DNA of 64,000 nt from contig CANQRD010000002.1 in assembly GCA_947626185.1 (NCBI GenBank), positions 1-64,000 of the forward strand. Reading direction: 5' to 3'. Below are positions 24,834 through 34,750 of this stretch, in pieces. Each line of letters starts with the position of its first letter. The first letter of the stretch is position 1. Under the pieces are notes generated by a model. That model was given only the letters and a program-made list of their open reading frames with translations. It made no database searches and was not told where the DNA came from. Source of the stretch: an uncultured Flavobacterium sp. GTDB lineage: Bacteria; Bacteroidota; Bacteroidia; Flavobacteriales; Flavobacteriaceae. Both the position numbers and the translations under genes were made by a program.

Positions 24834-25775
24834 TTATCCATTATAGTATCCTTGTGACGCTAATAACGTTCTATACATTTGAGTATATGTAGGCAATTCA
24901 ATACCTGCTTCTTTAGCGCTTTCTACCATATAACCCGTCATTACTTCAATTTCTGTAGAGTTTTTATTCATAATAAAGTCGCTGTGCATTGATGTTGTAG
25001 AGTCATAAGGAATCGCTTTCAATCGTTCAATAACCAACTCTTCTATATTTTCTGAGAGTGCTACACCTTTACTCCTTGCAACTCTAGTTGCTTCAACTAC
25101 TAAATTTCGAATAGCTTCTAAATGTTTTTCCATTAAAGTACCTATAGAACAATTATAAAAAGTTGTTCCAGTTGCAGATGCAGATACTAAAATATACTTT
25201 TCCCAAACCTCTCTAGCAATTTCCGAAGTACAAATGGCGTTTATATTCGCTCTTTTTAGCAAAAATTCAAACCATAACATTTGAGAGGTTGGTTCAAAAT
25301 TATTGCCAAAAAAAATCTTTTGCCTTCCACTTGGATTATCAATTACTCCTGGCTCTATTAATCTAGAAACCATATATGTACATCCTTTCCAGATTTTATT
25401 TATACCGAATTCACTTACCAATTGCTCATAAGCACTTACTCCATTTAACAAAGGAATAATAATTGTGTGTTCAGTAATTATTTTTTTCATTTCTTCTATT
25501 ACAACCTCTAAATCATAAGCCTTTGTACATAATAGTAAGTAATCTACTTTACCTAAAGCAGAAATATCTTTCACTAAAAGGTGTGGTTTCACCGTAACGC
25601 TAATCCCTTTTTGACGGATTTCCAGCCCTTCTTTTTTTATTTTATCATAATGCAATCCTCTTGCAACGAAACAAATTTCTATTGTTTTATCATTCGAATA
25701 ATACTCTGCCAATAGCCCGCCGTAAAATCCGCCCACACCACCTAAACCAATAATTCCAATTCTTGTCTTGTTCAT
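24834..25775 (-). CDS. panE: 2-dehydropantoate 2-reductase family (ApbA/PanE)
   Basis: MNKTRIGIIGLGGVGGFYGGLLA, PLLNGVSAYEQL, central KYILVSA motif of ketopantoate reductases. Confidence 0.85.
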   Translation of the reverse strand: MNKTRIGIIGLGGVGGFYGGLLAEYYSNDKTIEICFVARGLHYDKIKKEGLEIRQKGISVTVKPHLLVKDISALGKVDYLLLCTKAYDLEVVIEEMKKIITEHTIIIPLLNGVSAYEQLVSEFGINKIWKGCTYMVSRLIEPGVIDNPSGRQKIFFGNNFEPTSQMLWFEFLLKRANINAICTSEIAREVWEKYILVSASATGTTFYNCSIGTLMEKHLEAIRNLVVEATRVARSKGVALSENIEELVIERLKAIPYDSTTSMHSDFIMNKNSTEIEVMTGYMVESAKEAGIELPTYTQMYRTLLASQGYYNG

Positions 25776-25807
25776 AAATATTTCATTAAACGTAAATGTA
25801 AGATACA

Positions 25808-25844
25808 AAAAAGGAGCTATATCAATTGTGATATAACTCCTTAT
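25808..25844. terminator. Hairpin terminator-like element between pnp and panE
   Basis: AAAAAGGAGcTATATCA-attg-TGATATAaCTCCTT. Confidence 0.55.
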
Positions 25845-25861
25845 ATGAATGGAAAAAACAA

Positions 25862-28042
25862 TTATTTTTTCTCTTCAGCTTTTGTATTTTGCTGTCCTTC
25901 GGGCTTAGCTCCTTCAGGTTTATTCTCTCTTGGAGGACGTGGCGTTAACGCTTTTTTAGAAACTTTTGCTTTCTTTGTTTTAGGATCAATACCCATATAC
26001 TTCACATCGATAATATCTCCCATTTTTAATACGTCAGTAACATTCTCAATACGCTTCCAGTCTAATTCTGAAACGTGTAATAATGTTTCTTTACCAGGAA
26101 CGAATTCTACAACTGCACCAAAATCAAGCATCTTTACTACTTTAACTTTGTATACTTCTCCTTCTATTGGCGCAAATATCGCATTGCTAATTGTTTGAAT
26201 TGCTTTATCCATTCCTTCTTGAGATGTTCCAAGAATTTCAATTACTCCATGATCATCAACTTCATTAATTACAATTGTAGTTTGAGTATCTGCTTGAAGC
26301 GCCTGAATATTTTTTCCACCTGGTCCAATAATAGCACCGATAAAATCTTTAGGTATTTCCATAGTGATGATCTTAGGTGCCTTAGCTTTTACAGTTATAT
26401 TTGGCACAGCAATTGTTTCGTTTAGCTTCTCTAAGATATGCATACGTCCATCACGAGCTTGTTTTAGCGCTTGCTCCATAATATCATATGCCAAACCTTC
26501 TATTTTAATATCCATTTGACAAGCAGTGATACCGTCTTTTGTACCAGTAACTTTAAAATCCATGTCTCCTAAGTGATCTTCATCACCTAAAATATCAGAT
26601 AAAACTGCCCAACGTCCTGTTTTGCTATCAGAAATTAATCCCATTGCAATACCAGACACTGGTTTAGTAATTTGAATACCTGCATCCATTAACGCTAAAG
26701 TACCCGCACAAACTGTTGCCATTGATGATGATCCGTTAGACTCTAATACCTCAGAAACTAAACGAATAGTATATGGACAATCTGCAGGAATGACTTTTTT
26801 AAGCGCACGTTGTGCTAAATTACCATGACCTACCTCGCGTCGAGAAACTCCTCTTAATGGTTTTGCCTCTCCTGTTGAGAAAGGAGGAAAATTATAATGT
26901 AAATAAAATCTTTCTTCTCCTTGCTCACTTGGTAAATCGATAATATTTGCTTCTCTTGAAGTTCCAAGTGTCACTGTAGCCAATGCTTGTGTTTCTCCAC
27001 GAGTAAATATAGATGACCCATGTGTTGATGGTAAGTAATCTACTTCGCTCCAAATTGGACGAATCTCAGTAGTTTGACGACCATCTAATCTAATTCCTTT
27101 ATCTAAAATTAAATTACGTACGGCTTCTTTTTGAGTTTTATTAAAATAAGCATTAATTAAATCTGCTTTTTCTTCCAAAATTTCTTCTGAAAACAATGCT
27201 AAAACTTCTTCTCTTACTGCATCAAACTTTTCACTTCTTTCATGTTTTGCACTAGCGTGTGCAGCAATATCATACAATTTTTCGTAAGCTGCTGTATGAA
27301 TAGTAGCCTCAATTGTTGTATCTGTTTCTTCTGGCTCGTATTCACGATAAGTTAAGTTTAACGCCGCACGCATTCTCTCTTGAGCTTCTACTTGAACCTT
27401 AATAGCTTCATGTGCAAATTTAATTGCCTCCACCATTTCTTTTTCAGAAATCTCATTCATCTCACCTTCTACCATTGCAACAGAATCTTTAGATGCTCCA
27501 ATCATCATGTCGATATCAGATACTTCTAATTGTGCTTTTGTTGGGTTAATGATAAACTCTCCATTAATTCTTCCTACACGTACCTCAGAAATATAGTTAT
27601 AGAAAGGAATGTCTGATACTGCTAAAGCAGCAGAAGCAGCTAAACCAGCTAACGCGTCTGGCATTACTTCTTCGTCATGAGACATTAATTGAATCATGAT
27701 TTGTGTTTCTGCGTGATAGTCATCTGGGAAAAGAGGACGTAAAACACGGTCTACTAAACGCATTGTTAAAACCTCTTGGTCACTTGGACGTGCTTCACGC
27801 TTAAAGAATCCTCCTGGGAATCTTCCTGCTGCTGCAAACTTTTCTCTATAGTCTACAGTTAATGGTAGGAAATCAACTCCTGGGTTAATTTTTCTTGCTG
27901 CAACTGCTGTTGCAAGCAACATACAATCTCCCATTCTAACAACTACAGATCCGTCTGCTTGTTTTGCTAATTTTCCTGTTTCGATTGAAATGCTACGGCC
28001 ATCTCCTAAATCGATAATTTCTTTGGTTACCTTTGGAATCAT
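25862..28042 (-). CDS. pnp: Polyribonucleotide nucleotidyltransferase
   Basis: RPH domains, KH ([13 protein letters not shown]) and S1 ([21 protein letters not shown]) domains. Confidence 0.98.
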   Translation of the reverse strand: MIPKVTKEIIDLGDGRSISIETGKLAKQADGSVVVRMGDCMLLATAVAARKINPGVDFLPLTVDYREKFAAAGRFPGGFFKREARPSDQEVLTMRLVDRVLRPLFPDDYHAETQIMIQLMSHDEEVMPDALAGLAASAALAVSDIPFYNYISEVRVGRINGEFIINPTKAQLEVSDIDMMIGASKDSVAMVEGEMNEISEKEMVEAIKFAHEAIKVQVEAQERMRAALNLTYREYEPEETDTTIEATIHTAAYEKLYDIAAHASAKHERSEKFDAVREEVLALFSEEILEEKADLINAYFNKTQKEAVRNLILDKGIRLDGRQTTEIRPIWSEVDYLPSTHGSSIFTRGETQALATVTLGTSREANIIDLPSEQGEERFYLHYNFPPFSTGEAKPLRGVSRREVGHGNLAQRALKKVIPADCPYTIRLVSEVLESNGSSSMATVCAGTLALMDAGIQITKPVSGIAMGLISDSKTGRWAVLSDILGDEDHLGDMDFKVTGTKDGITACQMDIKIEGLAYDIMEQALKQARDGRMHILEKLNETIAVPNITVKAKAPKIITMEIPKDFIGAIIGPGGKNIQALQADTQTTIVINEVDDHGVIEILGTSQEGMDKAIQTISNAIFAPIEGEVYKVKVVKMLDFGAVVEFVPGKETLLHVSELDWKRIENVTDVLKMGDIIDVKYMGIDPKTKKAKVSKKALTPRPPRENKPEGAKPEGQQNTKAEEKK

Positions 28043-28065
28043 AAATTTTAATACTTTAGGGTTTC

Positions 28066-28085
28066 TGTCTCTCCGAAGAGAGACA
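28066..28085 (-). promoter_or_regulatory. UUCG tetraloop hairpin in pnp leader
   Basis: Minus strand TGTCTCTC-TTCG-GAGAGACA, 8-bp perfect stem, 24 nt upstream of pnp ATG. Confidence 0.65.
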
Positions 28086-28090
28086 TCAAT

Positions 28091-28132
28091 TTGTGTTGTG
28101 TGTTGTGTGTGTGTGTTGTTGTGTAGTGTATG
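28091..28132. repeat. GT/CA-rich low-complexity tract in pnp leader
   Basis: TTGTGTTGTGTGTTGTGTGTGTGTGTTGTTGTGTAGTGTATG. Confidence 0.85.
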
Positions 28133-28169
28133 AAACCCAATGAAAAACCAGATAGTTTATCTGTAATAC

Positions 28170-28206
28170 AAGGTAAAAAACAAAAAGAGGCGCACGGGCA
28201 CCTCTT
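28170..28206 (-). terminator. Intrinsic terminator after rpsO
   Basis: Minus strand AGAGGTGC-CCGT-GCGCCTCTTTTTGTTTTTTACC. Confidence 0.75.
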
Positions 28207-28215
28207 TCCTATTGA

Positions 28216-28485
28216 TTATTTTCTAATATTCAATAATTTAATAATCTCACGATATCTGTTAATTTCAGTTTTCTTTAAGTAATCAAGAAGTCTTCTTCTC
28301 TTTCCTACTAAAAGAACTAATGAACGCTCAGTGTTATAATCTTTACGATTTCTTTTTAAGTGCTCAGTTAAGTGAGAGATTCTGTAAGTGAACAAAGCGA
28401 TTTGTCCTTCAGCAGATCCAGTGTTAGCTTCAGCTCCACCGTATTGTGCGAAGATCTCAGCTTTCTTTTCTTTTGATAAATACAT
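28216..28485 (-). CDS. rpsO: 30S ribosomal protein S15
   Basis: 89 aa; LTEHLKRNRKDYNTERSLVLLVGKRRRLLDYLKKTEINRYREIIKLLNIRK. Confidence 0.98.
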   Translation of the reverse strand: MYLSKEKKAEIFAQYGGAEANTGSAEGQIALFTYRISHLTEHLKRNRKDYNTERSLVLLVGKRRRLLDYLKKTEINRYREIIKLLNIRK

Positions 28486-28617
28486 GCCAATATTGTTTTT
28501 AATGATTATTATGTACGAATTATATTTCTATAAAATTCAGGGCAAAGTTAGTTTTATTTTTTAATTTGTACTATTTAAACTACTCTTTTTTTAAAAATTA
28601 TTTTACTTTAAAAATAA

Positions 28618-29079
28618 TCAGCTATAAACTTGAGCAATTTCTTGATTTAGCGTTTCTAAAAACAGTTGATCTTCTTCTGTAAAGGCATTTAAAGTATTTG
28701 AATCAATATCTATCTGACCTATATTTATTCCATTTACAAATAGCGGAACAACAATTTCGGACTTTACTGTAATGCTACAAGCAATATAATTATCTTGTGC
28801 CATAACATCTTCTACCAAAAAAGTTTGATTACTTACCGCTACTTGTCCGCATATACCTTTTCCAAAAGGAATAATTGTATGATCAGTTTCAGGACCTACA
28901 TAAGGACCTAAATGCAACGTCTTTTCTTCATGATTAGCAAAATAAAAACCAACCCAATTGTAGTATTCTAACTTTTGCTCAAGTAGTTGACAAATACTTG
29001 TAAGCTTTACCTCTAAAACATTATTGCTATTTAAAATTTCTTTTGCTTCTGTTAAAAGCACTTCATAAATCGTACTCAT
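28618..29079 (-). CDS. GAF domain protein, free methionine-(R)-sulfoxide reductase-like
   Basis: YNWVGFYF, PFGKGICGQVA, VEDVMAQDNYIACSITVKSEIVVPLF as in fRMsr GAF proteins; one of the usual cysteine positions appears absent. Confidence 0.75.
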   Translation of the reverse strand: MSTIYEVLLTEAKEILNSNNVLEVKLTSICQLLEQKLEYYNWVGFYFANHEEKTLHLGPYVGPETDHTIIPFGKGICGQVAVSNQTFLVEDVMAQDNYIACSITVKSEIVVPLFVNGINIGQIDIDSNTLNAFTEEDQLFLETLNQEIAQVYS

Positions 29080-29296
29080 TTGTTTGTTTTATTTATTTTC
29101 AAAAACAAAGATAACAGACGTTGACTCCATTTCATTAAACATAAATTCTATTTAAATACAAATTACAGAAACAATATTTTAAATAAACACGATTTATTAG
29201 ATAAAAAATCTAAAAAAACACCTTGATTAACTAAATTAAGAATTTACACTGCGGTAATTAACATTTTATTATCGACTAATTTTATATATTTGTATT

Positions 29297-29752
29297 ATGC
29301 AAAATAAAAGACTAATAAGTATCATTTTTTTAATAACCTTCCTGTTCTCAAATATAGGATGGTCTATTAGTGTACATTATTGTCAGGGTGAAGCATATTA
29401 TGGAAAACTAAATTATTCTATTCAACAATTTGAAGATTCTTGTGATATTAAAATCATTGATGAAAATGACGATTGTTGTATAGATACATTAGAAATTATT
29501 GATGAAGAGCAAAAATCAGATCATGAAGTATGTTGTAAAGACGATGTAATAAAAGTAAGTACATCGGATCAGACACTTCAGAAAACGCCTTCTCAATTCT
29601 TTGATTTTGTTATTCCAGATTATTCTTGGACGGATTTAACAACGCCTGTTGCAGATTATTCGTTGCCAATTTTAGAAGCACTGAACTATTATGTAGATTC
29701 TAACGCACCACCATTATACAAACTTTATTGTAGGCTAGTTCTCTACGCTTAA
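29297..29752 (+). CDS. Secreted Cys-rich HYC_CC_PP-type protein
   Basis: Signal peptide; HYCQG, two CC pairs (DDCCID, EVCCKD), NAPPLYKLYCR; matches the HYC...CC...PP pattern. Confidence 0.75.
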   Translation: MQNKRLISIIFLITFLFSNIGWSISVHYCQGEAYYGKLNYSIQQFEDSCDIKIIDENDDCCIDTLEIIDEEQKSDHEVCCKDDVIKVSTSDQTLQKTPSQFFDFVIPDYSWTDLTTPVADYSLPILEALNYYVDSNAPPLYKLYCRLVLYA

Positions 29753-29827
29753 AATTAATACAACTACACGTTGCCAGTTACTTTATGGCGACGCAAATTT
29801 ATTGTATTAATTTTAACTTTAAATCAA

Positions 29828-32071
29828 ATGATTAAAAAGACTTTAACTGTTGCAGCATTTGCAATGGGATCATTTATATATGCACAAGAAAATGTTATTG
29901 GACACATTTATGATGAAAATAACGAAAAAGTAATTGGGGCTGCTATCTACTATGAAGACAAATCTATTGGAGTTGTATCGGATGAAAATGGACATTTTTC
30001 TATTCCTTACAAAGACAATCAATCACTTATCATTTCTTATGTAGGGTATAAAGATTACATCTTCAAGCCCAATACTATAAACAATTATACAATTAAGATA
30101 GAGCCAGACACTACACTTGAAGAAGTAGTTGTAACTACACAACAGCGAAATACTACTCGTTCTATAAAAGGAACAACTAATAGTTTTACCATGAATAGTG
30201 GCGAATTACTGAAAGCTGCTTGTTGTAATATTTCTGAAGCTTTTGAAACTAATCCATCTATAGATGTAAATTATACCGACGCAATTACTGGCACCAAACA
30301 AATCAAAATGTTGGGGTTAACTAGTCCTTATATATTAATTGCAGAAGAAAATATTCCCTCTGTAAGAGGAGCTTCACAAGTATATGGAATGACATTTACT
30401 CCAGGTACCTGGGTTGAAAGCATTCAGGTTACAAAAGGAGCAGGAACAGTAATTAATGGTTATGAAAGTATTTCAGGACAATTGAACACCGAATTAATTA
30501 AACCTGCAACAGATAATCGCTTTTTCTTAAATCTATACGGTTCGTCTGACGAAAGATACGAGGCAAATATTCACGGTAATTACCATGTTAACGATAAATG
30601 GAGTTCTTCCTTATTTATTCATGGAAATACACGTTTAGGCAATCATGATTATAATCACGATGGTTTTTTAGATAATCCGAAAGGAAAACAAATTAATGTT
30701 ATGAATCGCTGGCAGTATGTTAACGCTGACAAAGGGGTAATTAGTTTCCTTACTGCCCGATATATGAAAGACAATAAACTAGCTGGTCAAGTAGATTTTG
30801 ATAAGAAAAAAGATAAGGGATCTACTACTATTTGGGGATCTGAAATCAATACTGAAAAAGCAGATTTATCTGCGAAAATTGGTTATGTATTTCCAGATAT
30901 GCCATTCCAAAGCGCAGGTTTACAATTGTCTTACAATTACCACAAGCAAGATTCTTATTTTGGTCAAAATATGTATGATATTAAACAAAATAGTTTTTAC
31001 TCAAACTTAGTCTTCAATTCTATCATCAATAATACCCTTCATAAATTTACAACAGGAATTAGCTTTACCTTAGATAAATATGATGAAAGTGTTTTTGTAC
31101 CAGGCATTAACAAAAACTATAACCGTATTGACAATTCATTAGGAGCCTTTTACGAATACACTTATGACAACACAGACAACTTTAGCATTATTGCAGGTAT
31201 CCGTGTTGATTATCATAACAGAATGGGCGTTTTTGCAACACCGCGCTTGCATTTAAGATACAATCCATGGGAAAATGGAGTATTGCGTGCTTCTGTTGGA
31301 AGAGGAAAAAGAATTGCTAATATTTTTGCTGAAAATCAAATTTTCTTCGCTACTAACAAATGGTTCCAAATTGATGGTGACAATGGTAAAATCTATGATC
31401 TGAATCCAGAGATCGCTTGGAATTACGGTTTAAGCTTTACACAAAACTTTCATTTAATTGGAAGAAAAGCTGACTTTACTGTTGATTATTACAGAACTGA
31501 TTTTAAGAATCAAATTGTTGTTGACGCTGATTACAATTCCCATCAATTACTGTTCTATAATTTAGATGGAAAATCATATGCTAATAGTTTACAGTTTGAA
31601 CTAAACTATAATCTTGTAAGAAATCTAAATTTACGCACGGCTTACAAATATTATGATATTCAAACACAGCAGAAAACAGGTAAATTTGAAAAAGCATATC
31701 AACCCAAAAATCGGTTTTTTGCAAATTTAGAATACTCTACTGAAAAAACAGAAAAAGGAGCACAATGGAAATTTGACTTCACTTACAATTGGCTTGGTAA
31801 ACAACGCTTAGCTTCTACTGCACAAAATGCAATGGAAAATCAACGTAACAAATACTCAAACCCATACTCTTTAATGAATTTTCAGATAACTAAAGTATTT
31901 AGTCCTCATTTTGAAGTATATTTAGGAGGAGAAAACATTGGTAATTACAAAGAAAAAAATCCAATTATTAGTGCTTCAAATCCATTCAGCAAAGATTTTG
32001 ACACATCTATAATATATGCACCAATAACAGGAGCAATGTACTACGCTGGGTTGCGTTATAAAATTCATTAA
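29828..32071 (+). CDS. TonB-dependent receptor with N-terminal carboxypeptidase-like domain
   Basis: Signal peptide MIKKTLTVAAFAMGSFIYAQ, CarboxypepD_reg-like VIGAAIYYEDKSIGVVSDENGHFSIPY, plug domain with AACCNISEAFETNPSIDV, beta-barrel ending in aromatic-rich YYAGLRYKIH. Confidence 0.9.
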   Translation: MIKKTLTVAAFAMGSFIYAQENVIGHIYDENNEKVIGAAIYYEDKSIGVVSDENGHFSIPYKDNQSLIISYVGYKDYIFKPNTINNYTIKIEPDTTLEEVVVTTQQRNTTRSIKGTTNSFTMNSGELLKAACCNISEAFETNPSIDVNYTDAITGTKQIKMLGLTSPYILIAEENIPSVRGASQVYGMTFTPGTWVESIQVTKGAGTVINGYESISGQLNTELIKPATDNRFFLNLYGSSDERYEANIHGNYHVNDKWSSSLFIHGNTRLGNHDYNHDGFLDNPKGKQINVMNRWQYVNADKGVISFLTARYMKDNKLAGQVDFDKKKDKGSTTIWGSEINTEKADLSAKIGYVFPDMPFQSAGLQLSYNYHKQDSYFGQNMYDIKQNSFYSNLVFNSIINNTLHKFTTGISFTLDKYDESVFVPGINKNYNRIDNSLGAFYEYTYDNTDNFSIIAGIRVDYHNRMGVFATPRLHLRYNPWENGVLRASVGRGKRIANIFAENQIFFATNKWFQIDGDNGKIYDLNPEIAWNYGLSFTQNFHLIGRKADFTVDYYRTDFKNQIVVDADYNSHQLLFYNLDGKSYANSLQFELNYNLVRNLNLRTAYKYYDIQTQQKTGKFEKAYQPKNRFFANLEYSTEKTEKGAQWKFDFTYNWLGKQRLASTAQNAMENQRNKYSNPYSLMNFQITKVFSPHFEVYLGGENIGNYKEKNPIISASNPFSKDFDTSIIYAPITGAMYYAGLRYKIH

Positions 32072-32091
32072 TAATAAATAATAAAAGAATC

Positions 32092-32421
32092 ATGAAAAAA
32101 ATAATATCATTAATGGCAGTAGTAGCTTTCTCTACACTGTCTGTAGTTGCACAAGAAAAAGCAAAACAAGTAATTGATGTAAAAGGAAATTGCGAAATGT
32201 GTAAAAAACGCATAGAAAAAGCGGCAATTAGCGTAGATGGAGTTCGTTCAGTAGAATGGTCTTCTGACAATCAAGCAATGACTGTTTTTATCAATCCTAA
32301 AAAAACCAACGGATTAGCTGTACAAACAGCAGTAGCTAAAGCTGGTCATGATACGAAAGAAGTAAAAGCTACTGATGAAACATATAACGAATTACACTCT
32401 TGTTGTAAATACGAAAGATAA
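32092..32421 (+). CDS. Secreted heavy-metal-associated (HMA) domain protein
   Basis: Signal peptide plus VKGNCEMCKKRIEKAAISVDGVRSVEW (CxxC HMA fold) and C-terminal SCCKYER. Confidence 0.9.
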   Translation: MKKIISLMAVVAFSTLSVVAQEKAKQVIDVKGNCEMCKKRIEKAAISVDGVRSVEWSSDNQAMTVFINPKKTNGLAVQTAVAKAGHDTKEVKATDETYNELHSCCKYER

Positions 32422-32432
32422 ACAAAAAAAAG

Positions 32433-32468
32433 AAAGCACTAATTAGGGGGGAATTAGTGCTTTTTTTA
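32433..32468 (+). terminator. Intrinsic terminator after HMA gene
   Basis: AAGCACTAATT-AGGGGGG-AATTAGTGCTTTTTTT. Confidence 0.85.
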
Positions 32469-32739
32469 AACAACAATATGCTCTGTTAGTATAGTCAAAC
32501 TCAAAAAACTATAAAACAGTCATTGCAGCCACCAAACGGTTAATTAAGCTATAAAATTATTATCTAAATACATGAAAATTACACCACATGTATTACAGAT
32601 TAATATGTGTAAAATTAATAGAAGATTTCTTCACAAAACATGATTATTATCATGTTTTTTTTTAAAAAATTAGGGATGATAAACCATTGTTTGTAGTTTG
32701 AAATATCACTTCGCATTATACGCTTCTTGATTGTAAAAA

Positions 32740-32770
32740 GAAATATGGAAAACTAAGTTTTCCATATTTC
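32740..32770. repeat. Perfect 14-bp inverted repeat in intergenic region
   Basis: GAAATATGGAAAAC-TAA-GTTTTCCATATTTC. Confidence 0.8.
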
Positions 32771-32928
32771 ATATTAGCACTTACAAATTACAAACACTAT
32801 AAATCATTATGAGAATTGATTTTTAGTTGTGTGTAGCCCAAAGGAACATAAAATAAATGATTTATGTACGTTTAAGCTATAAACTTATCAACATAGTTAT
32901 CACCAATTTTTCACAACCTCCCCCTAAT

Positions 32929-33420
32929 TTAGCCTATACTTTCTTCAAAATACTGCCATATTTCTTTCTCCAACCCCTTTCTATACTGCACACTGATATA
33001 ATTATCTCCAAATGGTGCACTAAACATAAACATAGAATTAGACGGAAATTCATTACTAGAGCGAAATAAAATAAAGTTACTTTTGCCAGAACGCCCAGAA
33101 CTTAACCATTCGCGTAAATTATAATAATCTGGTATTGATCTTCTTTCTCTAACTACCAGTAACACATCTTTTACTTCTGGCCAAATAAGGCGTTTTTCTT
33201 TAAAATAACTTTTGTATAATATACCTTTTTCATCAATTGTAACTTTGATAAACATGATTTTGTACAAAAACACAAAAAATAAAAAAAGTAATACTGCAGC
33301 AAAACACAGCATTAATGTATTTCCTAAAAAAATAAAGAAAATAGCCATTGATAAAAATGGCCCTAAACACATAATTAACAATGTAATTCTGCTACTACTG
33401 TTATAATAATTGTATATCAT
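32929..33420 (-). CDS. Hypothetical membrane protein (PH-domain-like)
   Basis: Two N-terminal TM helices followed by a soluble segment; family only inferred. Confidence 0.55.
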   Translation of the reverse strand: MIYNYYNSSSRITLLIMCLGPFLSMAIFFIFLGNTLMLCFAAVLLFLFFVFLYKIMFIKVTIDEKGILYKSYFKEKRLIWPEVKDVLLVVRERRSIPDYYNLREWLSSGRSGKSNFILFRSSNEFPSNSMFMFSAPFGDNYISVQYRKGLEKEIWQYFEESIG

Positions 33421-33425
33421 ACTTT

Positions 33426-34646
33426 TTATTTTAAACTATTTACAATTGTATTTGCGGCAATAAAGCCGGTTGTCCAAGCATTCTGAAAATTAAATCCTCC
33501 GGTAATGGCATCAATATTTAGAATTTCTCCTGCAAAGAATAAATCAGAACAGATTTTACTCTCCATTGTTTTAAAATTTACTTCTCGTAAATCAATTCCG
33601 CCAGCTGTTACAAATTCTTCTTTAAATGTGCTTTTTCCATTAACCTGAAATTCAGCTCTTGTTAATTGTTCTGCCAAAGCCTGAATTTGTTTTCCGTTTA
33701 AATCTGCCCAAGTAGTTTGCTCTGATATTCCGGCTGCTATAACCAAACGCTCCCACAAACGAGTAGGAAAATCAAAGAAACCACGCTTTATAGTTAGTTT
33801 TTTTGCGTGTTCTAATCGAAATGATTTGATTTCTTCAATTACATCTTCTACATCATCAAATTGTGGCAACCAATTTATTGTAACATTAAAATGATAGTTT
33901 TTTTCTGCTAGCATTCTAGCGCCCCAAGCAGATAATCGTAAAATACCTGGTCCGCTCATTCCCCAATGCGTTATTAATAATGGTCCTGTTGCTTCTAGCT
34001 TTTTACCTTTTATTTTTATAGTAGCTGGAGTAGCCACTCCCATTAAATCTTTTATTCTTTTATCTTTTATATTAAACGTAAATAAAGAAGAAACGGGCTC
34101 AATTATTTTATGTCCTGCCTCTTCTAAAAGACTCCAAATTTTTGGATTACTACCAGTTGTAAAAACTAATTTGTCGCAAGAAAAATTTTCTTTAGAAGTG
34201 TCTAGCTTCCAACCTTTTTCATTTTTAAAAATTCCTTGAACACTAATACCTGTTAAAACTTGAATTCCTGCCTTTTGTGCAGCTTTCTGAAAACAGTCGA
34301 TTATTGTTTGCGACGAATCCGTAGTTGGAAACATTCGACCGTCGTCTTCAATTTTAAGTTGAACACCATGTTTTTCAAACCATTCGATTGTATCGCCAGA
34401 ACAAAATTGATGAAAAGGACCTAATAATTCTTTTTCGCCACGTGGATAAAATTTCACCAATTCTTTTGGTTCAAAACACGCATGAGTAACATTACAACGT
34501 CCGCCACCCGAAATTCTAACTTTCGATAAAACTTCTTTTCCTCGTTCTAAAATCGCTATTTTTAATTTCGGATTTTTCTCTCCTATATTGATTGCTGTAA
34601 AAAAACCTGCTGCTCCACCTCCAACAACAATTACGTCATAATGCAT
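33426..34646 (-). CDS. NAD(P)/FAD-dependent oxidoreductase, HI0933/BaiN family
   Basis: YDVIVVGGGAAGFFTAI, KVRISGGGRCNVTHA, FAGEILNIDAITGGFNFQNAWTTGFIA motifs. Confidence 0.93.
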   Translation of the reverse strand: MHYDVIVVGGGAAGFFTAINIGEKNPKLKIAILERGKEVLSKVRISGGGRCNVTHACFEPKELVKFYPRGEKELLGPFHQFCSGDTIEWFEKHGVQLKIEDDGRMFPTTDSSQTIIDCFQKAAQKAGIQVLTGISVQGIFKNEKGWKLDTSKENFSCDKLVFTTGSNPKIWSLLEEAGHKIIEPVSSLFTFNIKDKRIKDLMGVATPATIKIKGKKLEATGPLLITHWGMSGPGILRLSAWGARMLAEKNYHFNVTINWLPQFDDVEDVIEEIKSFRLEHAKKLTIKRGFFDFPTRLWERLVIAAGISEQTTWADLNGKQIQALAEQLTRAEFQVNGKSTFKEEFVTAGGIDLREVNFKTMESKICSDLFFAGEILNIDAITGGFNFQNAWTTGFIAANTIVNSLK

Positions 34647-34750
34647 ATGCTAAAAGAATTAATTTTTTATTTTTAGGTATAAATCTTACCTTTGTTAGTA
34701 CAAATATACTTACTTACGATCGCATCCAAAGCATAGAAAAATTAAGAATT

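Noticed and set aside
25845-26425. Plus-strand ORFs of 117 and 76 aa within pnp
   Set aside because: Antisense to the conserved S1/KH part of pnp; no ribosome-binding or family signal.
28091-28132. GT-rich repeat considered as a CRISPR or tandem-repeat array
   Set aside because: Irregular dinucleotide-type low complexity with no spacers or repeat unit; treated as a simple tract in the pnp leader.
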